A stretch of 64,000 bases of DNA from Tillandsia leiboldiana. Lineage: Eukaryota; Streptophyta; Magnoliopsida; Poales; Bromeliaceae. Location of the stretch: contig CM055068.1 of NCBI GenBank assembly GCA_029204045.2, forward strand, positions 31,013,587 to 31,077,586, in the 5' to 3' direction. The notes under the pieces are model-generated. The model ran no database searches. It was not told the DNA's origin and was given only the letters and a program-made list of their open reading frames with translations. Within the stretch, counting starts at the first letter, position 1. Every line of letters starts with the position of its first letter. Below are positions 41,136-54,019 of this stretch, in pieces. The position numbers and the translations under genes are program-made.

Positions 41136-44045
41136 TGTGAGGACCTGGATCCCCACGATGTGATTACTGGTTGACCAGCAGCTTCTGGAGGCCTATGTGG
41201 CGCATTGGTGGTGTTTGTGCACCAATTGGATACTAGTGATGGACTCAGAGTGTTTAATGGATTACGAGAGTAGTCAGATGACCCCGTCGAATGCTTAGAA
41301 GTGGTTTCGCGCGCAATGGATATTAAAATTGGGCTCAGCGCGAAGTTTGGACAAAAGAACATCTTTCCGGATGCCATCGGCAATTTTTAGAGTTAGAATT
41401 TGGCAAATCGGACAGCGGATTTGGATTCAGCGCGCGAAAACGATGAAAATGGACTACTCACTTGCATTTTTCAGAGCCCGGATGACGCGCACGATTTTCG
41501 AGGCACCTTGACACTGTTCCGGCGGCGGCGGCGGGCAGCGGCGGAGCGCGGCGCGGCGCGACGCTCGTCCATTTGTGTTCCCCTTCGTCGCGTTTCGGTG
41601 CGCGAGCTCCCCCGGCCTACTCCGACCACCTTTTCGAGCGATTTCTTCACCGCTGGATCCACGACGGACAGGGCTACGATCTAGGTATTTTCAGCATTCC
41701 CTAGTTTCGCATTTTTCGAGGAGTTTTTCCATGCTTACTGGGGGTCTTTTGCTGTGAGTGTTTTCTTGAGGACAGCGGGTTGTTTCGAGGATATCTCCAC
41801 AACCGGGCATCGGATTGAGACGCTCCTGTGCACCTTTTGCATCTACTCGACGCGACGATTATCACAGTATTTTTCATGTATTTTTTCGAGACCTTCCCGG
41901 AGGTATCCTTTTCCCCTTGTATCTGTGAAAGATTTTACAGTTGTGTGGTTGTATGTTTTTGCGCGCCTGTACTGTGGAATTTGTAACTTGGCCTACGGGG
42001 CTCGGAATTAGGCGTGCAGGTACCCGTTTCGATGGTCTCGACGCGAGGATCGCTGTGATATTTTTTCTTGGATTTTTTTGGGCACTTTCAGCAGGTGAAA
42101 TAAGCGTATCTTTGGGACTGATTTTCAGTGTGTTTGTGCGTGGTTAATTTTGGGAATTTAAGTGTAACTTTGGACCTTTTGTTGTACCCAGGAGGGTTCG
42201 CGAGTGTTTTTGGAACACTGCTAGGAGCCGAGGTTTGCGCGACATGTACCGTGGATACGGGTTCAGCGGATTGTGCGTGCAAGTGGCCACGCTCTTCACC
42301 AACCCCAGGTTTGCCTTGGTTAGAGCACTTCAGGTGGGTAGGCTTAATTTGGTAACTCTTTAGGGGATTGGCAGGGTTTATATGCATGTTATGCCTTATG
42401 GGAGGTGTAATAGTGGATGTTCATGTATGGTTAAGATAAGCTTACCTGTGGGAATGTCACCCTCTATGATTGATAGCATGCCTAATTTAGTGTACAATCA
42501 TTATGAGCAAGAGGTAAGCATGGAAACGGCCTAGATAATGTGGATTGGTGCTTACCTGATAATTGTACACGTTTGTTGAACTAGAGACTTAGCATGTGGT
42601 AGACAGGTTATATTTATCCCACACTAGATGATATAGAGATCATACATGGTTATTCATTGGCCTGTTTAGGCGCGATTGGTATATCATAGTAGGAATACTT
42701 TAGCATGCTTTGCTAATATATGTTTCACCCACTTTTATCGTTTTTGAGGACAAAAGCATGCTTGTATGGACATGTAGTTAGGCCATCTTTTACTGCTGCA
42801 CTACTTTTGGAACTTGACTTAGGAGAAACCATGTGATCCTTTTCTCCTTCTTTGTTAGTCAGGTGGTCAGTGTTGCTCGGGTTCGAGCAGGGGAAAGTGG
42901 GTAGTGTAGCCGGGACATTGGTGTCAGGGACGGGTTGGATTAGTTGTGGGGCTTTGCGGCAACCGCGGATATTGGGCGGTTGACCGGATATTTATTTATG
43001 CACCAGATTGGTATCTGAATTCTCTAGTGGACAGAGTTTCCCACTATTTGGGTACTTTTGCATCTGATTGAGGACCGAGGCTTCTTTAGTGGTTGGGCTT
43101 TCCCCACTTTGATCAGAGTCATGATCCAGTCCTGCTTTTGTTACTTATCACACCGGCGCGGTTATTGCCCGGTGATACTTTACTCGTGTGGGTCGCTCCC
43201 CTCGAGCGCCACTCCGGAGTGTGCGATCGAACGGTTAGAGCGGTCGATCTGTTACTTACCTTGAGTCCTTGTGACTCCTATCCCTTATCGGTGTTATGCA
43301 TTGGCCAGCATACCCGATTCATCAGGCACAGCAGGCAGTACCAGTTTTACTGGTGGCACCAGATTGAGGTCGTTGCAGGCATTTACTTTATTATTGCACT
43401 CGTGTCAGGGGGAGCGAGTGGAGTGTAGTAGCCGTGTTTAGACCAGTGCTATTGTTGTTGGGAACCGTTTGGGGATCGACGGTTGTCCCAAGGTCATTGT
43501 GAGTTGTTGACTGTTGTGCGAGAGGCTTGGTGATCTTGAGTTTATCCGTTCCGAGAGAGAGCGTAAATTTTGACTATAGCCTGCATGAGCCACTACTCGA
43601 TAGCGAGTTAGTCCGTTTGGACGTCCTACGTAATTCCTGCCCGTCATCGGGAGGTGGTCGTAGGTGGGGCGCACGTTTGACTGGACCAGATGTGGCAGTC
43701 AGCTCGATTGGGTCGATTGTGCACTTCGTGTGCTAGTGGTTGCATACTATTCTTTGATTCTCCCCTCTTGAGCATTTAGATGGAGGCTCGGTAGCTGTTA
43801 GGTGACATCAGCGTTCTTGTTCAGTTCCCACTTCTTTGGGTATTTTATGTCTCTTGAGGACTTGGTGGGCAGACCGTCGGGTCTGGCGGTGGTACCCACG
43901 GAGAACTCCCTTTCTGGTGTAGTTCTCACACCCTTTGGGGGTTTTCCCCCTCCTTTTTTCTTTCTCTCCTTTGTTTTGCTGAGTCTTAGCGGGTGTTGCT
44001 GATTCTGCGGTTGTTGATCGAGGCGAGGGAGTCGCGAGCTAGATC
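41136..44045 (+). repeat. 3' LTR of element C, first part
   Basis: Matches 31355-34260 of the 5' LTR with scattered substitutions. It is interrupted by element D at 44045; AGATC (44041-44045) is the target duplication. Confidence 0.93.
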
Positions 44046-45623
44046 TGTAAGACCTGGCTTTTCCGTGACCCTTCCCGTTATCCCTTTCTTACGACTGTCC
44101 GACTGTGGGGCAATTTTTGGTGTTTTTCCGGAAAGTCCGTCGGGACTCGCAGACATTTTTAGGCGGAAGGGCTCGCGAAACGAAGAACGGGGACGTGATC
44201 GGTTTCGGATTCCGACTCCCGGTTCTCCCAGAATAAATTTTTGAAGTTCGGACCCCTTTAGGCGCTCCGAGATCCGTGCGATTGGATGACACGCTTTTCG
44301 AGACAATCTTAGCCGCCGATTGTTTTTAGGGTTTCCTTAAAACCGGGGGCCGTAGGGTTTTTCTTTTCCCTCTTGGTTTTTTCTCTTGACGGCTAGGATT
44401 TAGGGCGGCGCTTTTAAGAAAGAAACCCCATTCCATTTTTCCTCCCTTTTCATGAGGCGCGTAAGAAACCGAGGCAACGAGACGAGGAGAAGGGAAGAAC
44501 GGGGGAAACCCATCCCTCGTGGAGCTTTCCGTTGGAGACGAGAGGGACGATCCACCCTCCCACCCGTTTCCTCGCAGGATCACGGTAAGTGTCGTTCCCC
44601 CTTTATTGCATTTTCTGTGGGGTCGAGGTTTTGGTTGGGGGTCGTTCGGGTGTCGAACGCGTCGTGGGTTGTGGTAACGGGAAGCCGCCATCGCCGTTGT
44701 CAAACGGGAGGCCGCCGCCGCCGTTATCATGCCCACGAGGTCGTCGCCGGAGTCGCACGGGAGCGAAAACGGAGAAGAAAACGAAAAAGGGGGCGTTACT
44801 GTTCATCGCGTACGGATCCTCCAGCCGCGGTCCACAGACCCCAGTCGTGCACCCGGTGCACACCCCGCAGCCCCGGAGGCGCAGACCCGGCGCACGGAAC
44901 CGTGCGCCGGGCTGCGCACTGTGCGCGGTGCACGCTCCGGGCGTGCACCCGGCGCTCGCCGCGGCAGCCGCGCGGCATGGACCCGGTCCGCGCCCTTCCC
45001 CGTGCGCGGCCCGGCCCAAGACGCACCGGCTCACCCTGCCGAGCGGTGCACCCGGTCTGTGCGCGGTCACCTGCTGCCGTGGACCCGGTCCACGCGCTGC
45101 TCCGTGCACCACCCGTCATCTCGGAAGCCCGGGAGCTCCGTTTTTGGCCCGTTTCGCCCCGTTTTTGAGTGTTTTTGACCACGACGATGTTTTTAACAAT
45201 ACTTTTCCTACCTTAGTTTCCGGGCGCAAGGTGGGAGAACTTCTGACTGGAATTTCCCGCACACCCTTTTCTTGGCGATCCAGGTGGGTACCCCTTAGAA
45301 CCTCTTTATGCACAGTTTCGTTGTTGCTATGTTTATTTTGTTGAGGGGTTTGGTGGGTGATGTGGACCTCCGGATTTACGGCTGTCGCGGTAGAAGACCG
45401 GGCGGGCAGTTCGCCCTACCCGAACAAAGGTAGGGTTGTTCGGGACATACTAGCGTTGGGGACGGTGATCGACGTGACCTTTCTGAATATTAAAGTTCAA
45501 CTTGTGGAATATTGTTAACTTCGGTAAAGGTTTGTGTTTTATTATCTTTATAGTATGGCGACTATGGGTCGCTGTGGGGACTCTTCCATTGTCTTGGTTT
45601 CCGGAGTTATGGGAAAAGGGGTA

Positions 45624-45899
45624 AGATCTTAGTAATTGCGTGTTTACATTTGCTAACCCTGTTAAAGCTATTGTGTGGATATTTGGTTGCCGAGGCAGGT
45701 GCTCGGTCTGGTTTGCCGAGGTTGGTGCTCGGATGAGGCTCGAGATTTACTACACGCACAAAGATCTTAGTAATTGCATGTTTACATTGCTAACCCTGTT
45801 AAAGCTATTGTGTGGATATTTGGTTGCCGAGGCAGGTGCTCGGTCTGGTTTGCCGAGGTTGGTGCTCGGATGAGGCTCGAGATTTGCTACACGCACACC
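45624..45899 (+). repeat. 138-base tandem duplication in the D LTR
   Basis: Two near-identical copies start at AGATCTTAGTAATTG (45624 and 45762). The same duplication is in the 3' LTR (52127 and 52265), so it predates the insertion. Confidence 0.9.
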
Positions 45900-46108
45900 A
45901 GCGGTTTGGCCACCGCAAGGGTGTGCTTTTTCGGAAAAGTGGTACGTTGACCCGTGTACCCCACGTGATGGTGACGTTAGGAATGGGGGCCCCCGTGGGT
46001 GGGGGGTGTGAGCGGTGATGCCGAGGTGGGTGCTCGGTGGCCGAGGCAGGTGCTCGGCAGGGGTTTCCGAGGCAGGTGCTCGGTGTGGTTGCCGGGGGAG
46101 GTGCCCGG
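45690..46108 (+). repeat. Array of 17-base hairpin units CCGAG-N7-CTCGG (D 5' LTR)
   Basis: CCGAGGCAGGTGCTCGG or close variants occur about eight times: 45690, 45716, two more in the second duplicate (near 45829 and 45855), 46021, 46041, 46067 and 46092. CCGAG pairs with CTCGG. The last unit is CCGGGGGAGGTGCCCGG, where both stem arms changed together (A to G, T to C). Confidence 0.8.
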
Positions 46109-47040
46109 TTTTGTTTGCACGAGGTTCTGCATTATATTGTTTGCACGGGGTTCTGCATTGTATGGTTTGCACATGGTGCTTCATTGTTGGTTGCTTTGGT
46201 TTCTAACGTGGTTTGCCTGACTTTAGCCCTTTTTGCATATTATGTTATTTCTAGTCACTGACTCCCCACTTCGTGACAGGTTCGTCCAGGGGCGAGTGCT
46301 ATGGCACCGGTGAGGCCGCAAGGGTGCTGTTCTGACTTCGTGCGAACTTCAGACACAGTGACTCTTCTATCTCTCTTCTTTTATTACTCATGTTAGTTAG
46401 TCGTGGATTGCGATACCCCCGTGGGGTCGAAGTGGATGTTGCCTTTTCTTTTATTGTATGCGAATAAATGTTGTTCCTTTCCTTACTGGGCCGTTTTGAA
46501 CTACGCAAAACAAAGAAAACCGTTTGCGAAAACCGCTTCTAAAACATGGGTGTCGTATGGGCACCGGTTTTTAAAACCCCTGTGGTATTTATGCGATTTC
46601 GAACTAGTTTTACAAATTCGGCATCGGGTGGGTGCCGTTCTCAAACCCTGTGGATGTATGTGGCTTTAAAACGGTCTTTCCTAAAACGATGGCATCGTGT
46701 GGATGCCGCTTTCAGAACCTTGTGATTATTTATCCTTTCAAAACGTCGGCCTCTATGTTCTAAGTGAATACTAGAATATCATGTGAGTTGTTTGGTTGTA
46801 TGTGAACGAGACCCCAACTGATGTGGTTAGAGATTGTATGTGCTACACCTTGTGAGACATTTTGTAATTGAGACGACGTGCATATACAAAGGAGACTTTG
46901 CCCGTTTGCAGAGTGAATTTGTGTATGCGGCGGGTCTGGACACGCACCGGGGAGCATTGGTTACACAAAAAAAATATGTGGCTGAATTAGGAGCATCGGT
47001 GGCTTCTCTTCCGCGCGATTCGGATCCCCGGGGCGTGACA

Positions 47041-47265
47041 GATTAAGATGGTATCAGAGAGGTAAACTTTAACCACAACAGTCGGGGCCCAACATCCACG
47101 GGGCGCAATACACTAACTACTGATTAATAAAGTGAACTTGGGGTAGACCAGTAGATCGTGAGTGTGCGAGGGAAAAAGGGGGATTTAATTTCGGTGCGTC
47201 TGTAGGTCGTTGTGCTAGACCCGTTAGGTCTAGGGTTGACTTGGTTTCTTTGTATATAGTGAATA
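47041..47265 (+). other. Leader and primer site of element D
   Basis: TGGTATCAGAG (47049-47059) is the tRNA-Met primer site. A perfect 7-bp hairpin CTAGACC-CGTTA-GGTCTAG is at 47215-47233; its loop is not palindromic, unlike A, C and E. The leader matches B (AACCACA, ACATCCAC). Confidence 0.8.
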
Positions 47266-48621
47266 ATGGCCCGAAATGGGTTATCAGCGGAGAACGCAGG
47301 GGCAGAAAGTACGGTGCCAATAGCGGCGGAGTATCAGCTGCTCCGACAACAACTACAAGAGGTGGCCGGGCAGTTAGCAACCCTTATGGAACAAATGCTG
47401 CAGTGGGCGCAACAGTCGACAATACCAATGGAGGTCGCCCAGGCTTCTTTGCCCGGACCAACCGCACCAGTGACGAGACCGTCGGTGGCGGTCAGCGAGA
47501 CTACGGTTGCCCCTTCTCCGACCACGGTGACCGAGATACCGTCGGTTCATCCGACGACGCCTTCAGTAGCACTAACACCAGCAACTTCGGGACTTACGCC
47601 GGGAGCCACTGTTGGAGCTCCCTTGGGAGAGACCGTGGTGACACCTAACCCCAGAATGACCGCCGTTGCTGCGGGGGAAGCCCTTATCCGGCAAACCGAA
47701 TGGGATGGGGTGATAGCGAACTTGGCAAATTTCAAGAGGTACGACCCACCCGTGTTTGAGGGAGAGACGACCGACCCTTGGGTCGTGGAAAAATGGGTGG
47801 ATACCATGGAGAAGCTTTTTGAAGACTTATTTATGGAGGAACATGAACGGGTCCCTTTGGCAGTCCACTTTCTTGAGGGAAACGCCCACAGGTGGTGGAG
47901 GACGGTGTGCCCGGACCCCTCGGGGGGCACCGCCCTTCCATCTTGGACCACGTTCCGAGAAAAACTGTCTGAGGCATTTCTCTCCGACAGCATCAAACAG
48001 CAGATGGAAGATGACCTGAAGCACATCAAGAAAGGAAGTCAGATAGTTACGGGATATCAACGGGCATTTGTGAGGTTGATCAAATGTGTTCCCCCTGTTA
48101 TAAGAGATGAATCTCACAAAGCCCGTCTTTTTGTGAACGGTTTACGAAGCGACATCTACAAGGTGGTGCAAACGGCGGATTTGCACACCTTCTAGGAAGT
48201 GGTCGATAGAGCCACCACAGTGGAGCACGAATTTGCGATTTCACGAGCCCGACGGGAGAGCTCAGATCACAGCGGGGATAAGAAACGAGCTCGACCTTGT
48301 TTTGGAAAAGAGCATACCAAGAGGAGTCGGCCTCCTAAATACCTGAGATGGCAACAAGGAACCAAGAATGCGTCGACAGGAGGACAATGGCCGGTGGACA
48401 AGTCTTGCATCAATTGCGATGGAATATACCAAGTGACCGAATGTCCCCAGAAGCAAGACCACTGTTTTCGATGCGGCAACCCGGGGCACTATTGTTTCAA
48501 CTGCCCATCGCAAACGGGGACAGCACCCGTAGCAGCATCTCCACCTTCGTCTCCGCAATCGGGAGGAGGGAGAGTCTATGCGAAGACCCACCAGGGGACG
48601 GACCCACAGAGCACGATGTAG
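47266..48621 (+). pseudogene. Gag of element D, one in-frame stop
   Basis: From Met at 47266 the frame runs 309 residues to TAG at 48193, continues in the same frame after it, and ends at 48619. The retrotransposon gag core is clear at about residues 155-305 (YDPPVFEGETTDPWVVEKW, LAVHFLEGNAHRWWRTV). After the stop come EVVDRATTVEHEFAISRAR, a Cys-rich CINCDGIYQVTECP and the zinc knuckle CFRCGNPGHYCFNC. The stop falls where a Gln codon is expected (HTF-stop-EVV), a single C-to-T change. The rest of the capsid region looks sound, in contrast to pol. Confidence 0.92.
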
Positions 48622-50510
48622 CAGGTAATACTCGAGTTTCAGATCATCGTGCTAGAACATTTGTGTCAACACCTAAGCATCCCACTCTTCCACCTCGCTT
48701 CATATTTCTCCCTACCATAGATATTAGAAGAAATCCCATCGTAGAAATAAGTTCGGTCGGATCCTCCGGCTACCCCTCGAGGCAGGCGGCTGTACTCCTT
48801 CCTGCCCAGCGAGGGCGAGACGGGTTCTTAGTCTCTAAGGACTAATGAGGTTTCCGTTAAAAGTTAACGGCATCACGCTTGGGGCCGACAGTCGCGGCAA
48901 TCTTTAAGTGGTAGTTGACTGCTTGAAGTTCCAAGTGCGTCTCCGGGAACCGGACTTACCGAAAAAACAGCCTTACGAACTCGGAGTGGTCGACATGAGT
49001 TCACGGTCATACCATTTAGACTCGTTATCGCACCAGCGGTATTCACGGGCATGATGAATAGGATACTCAAGCCCTCCTTAGACCAGCCGGTAATGGTCTT
49101 ATAGTGGACGTTCCGATCTACTCTCACAACAGACAAGGGGTATGGGGAACACTCGCGAGTAATCCCCTAGACCCTCCAGGATCAGCAACCATATGCCAAA
49201 CTCATAAAGGGTGAGTTTTGGCTCCGTGAGGTGGACTTTTTGGGGCATATCATTTCGACGTCTGGAATTGCAGTGGATCCGAGGAGGATCGAGTCAGTGG
49301 CCAACTGGGCTCGGCCAACAACGGTGACGGAGATCCGAAGCTTCTTAGGACGGGCAGGCTACTACAGACGCTTCGTGGGAGGCCACTTCCCTAAATCGAC
49401 TAACCCAAAGCGGGTAGAGATTCGTCTGGACAGCCCAGTGCCAAAGGAGTTTCAAAGAACTTAAAGACAGACGCACACAGGCGCCAGTGCTCATACAGCC
49501 GAAGCCCGGAAAGGACTATAAGATCTAGTCTGACGAATCTCCAAGAGGATCTTGGGAGACCAAACGACGGACACGTAACTACAACTGGTGCAAGACGGAA
49601 TGTCCTCGGGGCAAGGCGGAATTTTTACGAGTGACTCAGGGATGTAATAAGGTTCCGGGGATGAATTCGTGTGCCCGATAAGCTAGAAACGAGGGAAGAA
49701 AATCTAGCCAAAGTATATAATACCTCCTATACCGCGCATCCCGGAGGTACAAAGAGGTGCAGGGATCTATGGCAGACCTTCTGGTGGCCCAAATCGAAAG
49801 AGCGATGTGGCACAAATTGTGGCGCAATATTGGGTGTGCCAACAGGTGAAAGCGAAACATCAGCCACCGGCGGGGGGAAAGCAGACGTTTCGGCTACGAG
49901 GGAGGTAGTAGCAAGTAAGACCTCGTACAAGAGAAATTTTGGCCACGACCCCAGAGGAACCCTTAGATGTAATGCTTCGTACCCTCCTGCCCAATAAGGA
50001 GGTGAAGACTTAGTTGTCTTTTATGTTGGCTTTTTAGTTAAGGGTTAAATAGGTCCAACTTCCGGCCTTGTGACAATAGACCCGAGGCATTGTAACAGTA
50101 CGCCTTAGACGTCCAGGTGAGGTGAGTCGGGCCAAGACCCGAGGCGTTGTAACAGTACGCCTTAGACGTCCAGGTGGGTTGAGTCAGGTCAAGATCGGTG
50201 GCGGTGTGACAGAACGCCTTAAGTAAATGAGTTGCGTATTGCTAATAGTTCGAGCTTTTGGGATCGTTGGTTGGCGTCAATGACCCGATATTCAGGATTT
50301 TGGAGCGCGTAGGCCCGGTGACATACCGGTTGGCTTTACTGCCAAACCTCGATGCGGATCTTAGCACGAGAGGACAAAAAGGTTGCGCAACCGGACGATC
50401 CCCCTATGGGAAGGTGCTGTGAAGCAACCAGGAAGAATGTGAGGCAACTTGGGAACCAGAGTCAAAGATGGGGGAGTGCTACCGGGACCTCTTCGCCGCA
50501 GGCGGGAGTT
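48622..50510 (+). pseudogene. Pol fragments of element D
   Basis: Only pieces are readable: a stretch near 48980-49100 with RT-like phrases, the RT-RNase H junction at 49210-49380 (FLGHIISTSGIAVDP, SFLGRAGYYRRFV) and an integrase zinc-finger piece near 49690-49800 (YTAHPGGTKRCRDL, FWWPK). The RT catalytic box, RNase H centre and integrase triad are missing. About 1.9 kb remains of an expected 4 kb or more. 50040-50220 has a near-duplicate of about 75 bases (GACCCGAGGC...CGTCCAGGTG). Confidence 0.8.
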
Positions 50511-50548
50511 AAGTTTCGGGGACGAAACTTGTTTTTATTGGTGAGTGG
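50511..50548 (+). other. Pre-LTR hairpin and degenerate polypurine tract of element D
   Basis: AAGTTTCG-GGGA-CGAAACTT (50511-50530) is a perfect 8-bp hairpin. The following purine tract (TTGGTGAGTGG) is weak compared with C or A. Confidence 0.65.
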
Positions 50549-53543
50549 TGTAAGACCTGGCTTTTCCGTGACCCTTCCCGTTATCCCTTTCTTACGACAG
50601 TCCGACTGTGGGGCAATTTTTGGTGTTTTTTCGGAAAGTCCGTCAGGACTCGCGGACATTTTTAGGCGGAAGGGCTCGCGAAACGGAGAACGGGGACGCG
50701 ATCAGTTTCGGATTCCGACTCCCGGTTCTCCCAGAATAAATTTTTGAAGTTCGGACCCCTTTAGGCGCTCCGGGATCCGTACGATTGGATGACACGCTTT
50801 TCGAGACAATCTTAGCCGCCGATTGTTTTTAGGGTTTCCTTAAAACCGGGGGTCGTAGGGTTTTTCTTTTCCCTCTTGGTTTTCTCTCTTGACGGCTAGG
50901 ATTTAGGGCGGCGCTTTTAAGAAAGAAACCCCATTCCATTTTTCCTCCCTTTTCATGAGGCGCGTGAGAAACCGAGGCGACAAGACGAGGAGAAGGGAAG
51001 AACGAGGGAAACCCATCCCTCGTGGAGCTTTCCGTTGGAGATGAGAGGGACGATCCACCCTCCCACCCTTTTCCTCGCAGGATCACGGTAAGCGTTGTTC
51101 CCCCTTTATTGCATTTTCTGTGGGGTCGAGGTTTTGGTTGGGGGTCGTTCGGGTGTCGAACGCATCGTGGGTTGTGGTAACGGGAAGCCGCCATCACCGT
51201 TGTCAAACGGGAGGCCGCCGCCGCCGTTATCATGCCCACGAGGTCGTCGCCGGAGTCGCACGGGAGCGAAAACGGAGAAGAAAACGAAAAAGGGGGCGTT
51301 ACTGTTCATCGCGTACGGATCCTCCAGCCGCGGTCCACAGACCCCAGTCGTGCACCCGGTGCACACCCCGTAGCCCCGGAGGCGCAGACCCGGCGCACGG
51401 AACCGTGCGCCGGGCTGCGCACTGTGCGCGGTGCACGCTCCGGGCCTGCACCCGGCGCTCGCCGCGGCAGCCGCGCGGCATGGACCCGGTCCGCGCCCTT
51501 CCCCGTGCGCGGCTCGGCCCAAGACGCACCGGCTCACCCTGCCGAGCGGTGCACCCGGTCTGTGCGCGGTCACCTGCTGCCGTGGACCCGGTCCACGCGC
51601 TGCTCCGTGCACCACCCGTCATCCCGGAAGCCCGGGAGCTCCGTTTTTGGCCCGTTTCGCCCCGTTTTTGAGTGTTTTTGACCACGACGATGTTTTTAAC
51701 AATACTTTTCCTACCTTAGTTTCCGGGCGCAAGGTGGGAGAACTTCTGACTGGAATTTCCCGCACACCTTTTTCTTCGCGATCCAGGTGGGTACCCCTTA
51801 CAACCTCTTTATGCACAGTTTCGTTGTTGCTATGTTTATTTTGTTGAGGGGTTTGGTGGGTGATGTGGACCTCCGGATTTACGGCTGTCGCGGTAGAAGA
51901 CCGGGCGGGCAGTTCGCCCTACCCGAACAAAGGTAGGGTTGTTCGGGACATACTAGCGTTGGGGACGGTGATCGACGTGACCTTTCAGAATATTAAAGTT
52001 CAACTTGTGGAATATTGTTAACTCCGGTAAAGGTTTGTGTTTTATTATCATTATAGTATGGCGACTATGGGTCGCTGTGGGGACTCTTCCATTGTCTTGG
52101 TTTCCGGAGTTATGGGAAAAGGGGTAAGATCTTAGTAATTGCGTGTTTACATTTGCTAACCCGGTTAAAGCTATTGTGTGGATATTTGGTTGCCGAGGCA
52201 GGTGCTCGGTCTGGTTTGCCGAGGTTGGTGCTCGGATGAGGCTCGAGATTTACTACACGCACAAAGATCTTAGTAATTGCATGTTTACATTGCTAACCCT
52301 GTTAAAGCTATTGTGTGGATATTTGGTTGCCGAGGCAGGTGCTCGGTCTGGTTTGCCGAGGTTGGTGCTCGGATGAGGCTCGAGATTTGCTACACGTACA
52401 CCAGCGGTTTGGCCACCGCAAGGGTGTGCTTTTCCGGAAAAGTGGTACGTTGACCCGTGTACCCCACGTGATGGTGACGTTAGGAATGGGGGCCCCCGTG
52501 GGTGGGGGGTGTGAGCGGTGATGCCGAGGTGGGTGCTCGGTGGCCGAGGCTGGTGCTCGGCAGGGGTTTCCGAGGCAGGTGCTCGGTGTGGTTGCCGGGG
52601 GAGGTGCCCGGTTTTGTTTGCACGAGGTTCTGCATTATATTGTTTGCACGGGGTTCTGCATTGTATGGTTTGCACATGGTGCTTCATTGTTGGTTGCTCT
52701 GGTTTCTAACGTGGTTTGCCTGACTTTAGCCCTTTTTGCATATTATGTTATTTCTAGTCACTGACTCCCCACTTCGTGACAGGTTCGTCTAGGGGCGAGT
52801 GCTATGGCACCGGTGAGGCCGCAAGGGTGCTGTTCTGACTTCGTGCGAACTTCAGACACAGTGACTCTTCTATCTCTCTTCTTTTATTACTCATGTTAGT
52901 TAGTCGTGGATTGCGATACCCCCGTGGGGTCGAAGTGGATGTTGCCTTTTCTTTTATTGTATGCGAATAAATGTTGTTCCTTTCCTTACTGGGCCGTTTT
53001 GAACTACGCAAAACAAAGAAAACCGTTTGCGAAAACCGCTTCTAAAACATGGGTGTCGTATGGGCACCGGTTTTTAAAACCCCTGTGGTATTTATGCGAT
53101 TTCAAACTAGTTTTACAAATTCGGCATCGGGTGGGTGCCGTTCTCAAACCCTGTGGATGTATGTGGCTTTCAAACGGTCTTTCCTAAAACGATGGCATCG
53201 TGTGGATGCCGCTTTCAAAACCTTGTGATTATTTATCCTTTCAAAACGTCGGCCTCTATGTTCTAAGTGAATACTAGAATATCATGTGAGTTGTTTGGTT
53301 GTATGTGAACGAGACCCCAACTGATGTGGTTAGAGATTGTATGTGCTACACCTTGTGAGACATTTTGTAATTGAGACGCCGTGCATATACAAAGGAGACT
53401 CTGCCCGTTTGCAGAGTGAATTTGTGTATGCGGCGGGTCTGGACACGCACCGGGGAGCATTGGTTACACAAAAAAAATATGTGGCTGAATTAGGAGCATC
53501 GGTGGCTTCTCTTCCGCGTGATTCGGATCCCCGGGGCGTGACA
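50549..53543 (+). repeat. 3' LTR of element D
   Basis: Same length and order as the 5' LTR, including the 138-base duplication and hairpin array (52193-52611). Ends CCCCGGGGCGTGACA followed by the target duplication AGATC. Confidence 0.95.
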
Positions 53544-53548
53544 AGATC

Positions 53549-53949
53549 CCTACCCGTCGTTAGAGAGTAGCGGTACCCCCTTCAGAGGAGACCTGCAGTA
53601 GATTGGCTATTTTGTTTTCCTCTTTTGAGAGACTCATGTAGTGAGGATATGATATGTATTGAGAGCCTGTACATTGATGTATTTATTGGAGATATCTCCC
53701 TGTTGAGTTTTGAGCTTTGTATATGAGGATATTGTATGATTATCATTTTTGGGAGATGGACATTGTTGTATTATTTCCAGTTGTACAGTGGTTGATTTTA
53801 GTTATACAGCAGACTTTCATTTATAGCTCTGATATCTGTTAGCTGTAGTACTTTTCTTGTAGGTAGGACGCTTCGCCTATGCGGGGTTTGGCATAGGTGG
53901 CGGGTCTGTTGGCGAGCCCGGGTCGCAGTTTCGACCCCGGGGCGTGACA
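53549..53949 (+). repeat. 3' LTR of element C, second part
   Basis: Continues the C LTR after the D insertion, matching 34264-34664, and ends CGTGACA. The C target duplication AGTAG follows at 53950. Confidence 0.93.
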
Positions 53950-54019
53950 AGTAGCCTGTTAGAGGCGTTAGGTAATTTTGATTAAGATTGCCTGTGTAGA
54001 TGGATTCAGATGAAAAAGT

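Larger units (their letters stand above)
44046..47040 (+). repeat. 5' LTR of element D
   Basis: TGTAAGACCTGGC to CCCCGGGGCGTGACA. Notable contents: a GC-rich segment 44680-45130 with many GTGCACCCGG and GTGGACC motifs, a 138-base tandem duplication (45624-45899) and an array of small hairpins (45690-46108). Open frames on both strands of the GC-rich segment are artefacts. Confidence 0.95.
44046..53543 (+). mobile_element. Element D: complete-ended gypsy element with defective coding region
   Basis: Two LTRs of 2995 bases each (44046-47040, 50549-53543) enclose 3508 internal bases. The perfect target duplication AGATC (44041-44045, 53544-53548) shows a clean insertion in the C LTR. The LTRs differ by a few tens of bases by eye, mainly C/T and G/A changes, so the insertion is young. 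Yet gag has a stop and pol is reduced to fragments. The element was probably defective already and moved with proteins from a relative. LTR and leader relate it to B and S. Confidence 0.95.
31355..53949 (+). mobile_element. Element C: degenerate A-like gypsy element with two internal insertions
   Basis: 5' LTR 31355-34664, internal region 34665-41135 (holding solo LTR S), 3' LTR 41136-44045 plus 53549-53949 (split by D). A perfect 5-base target duplication AGTAG flanks it (31350-31354 and 53950-53954), in the LTR of E. The joined 3' LTR length (3311) agrees with the 5' LTR (3310). The leader, LTR end and coding remnants align with element A, but without S the internal region is only about 3.3 kb against 5.2 kb in A, and no domain is intact. 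Confidence 0.93.

Noticed and set aside
44452..45344. ORF of 251 codons and others in the D LTR
   Set aside because: The same frames recur in the 3' LTR with frame-altering differences; no domain; GC-driven.
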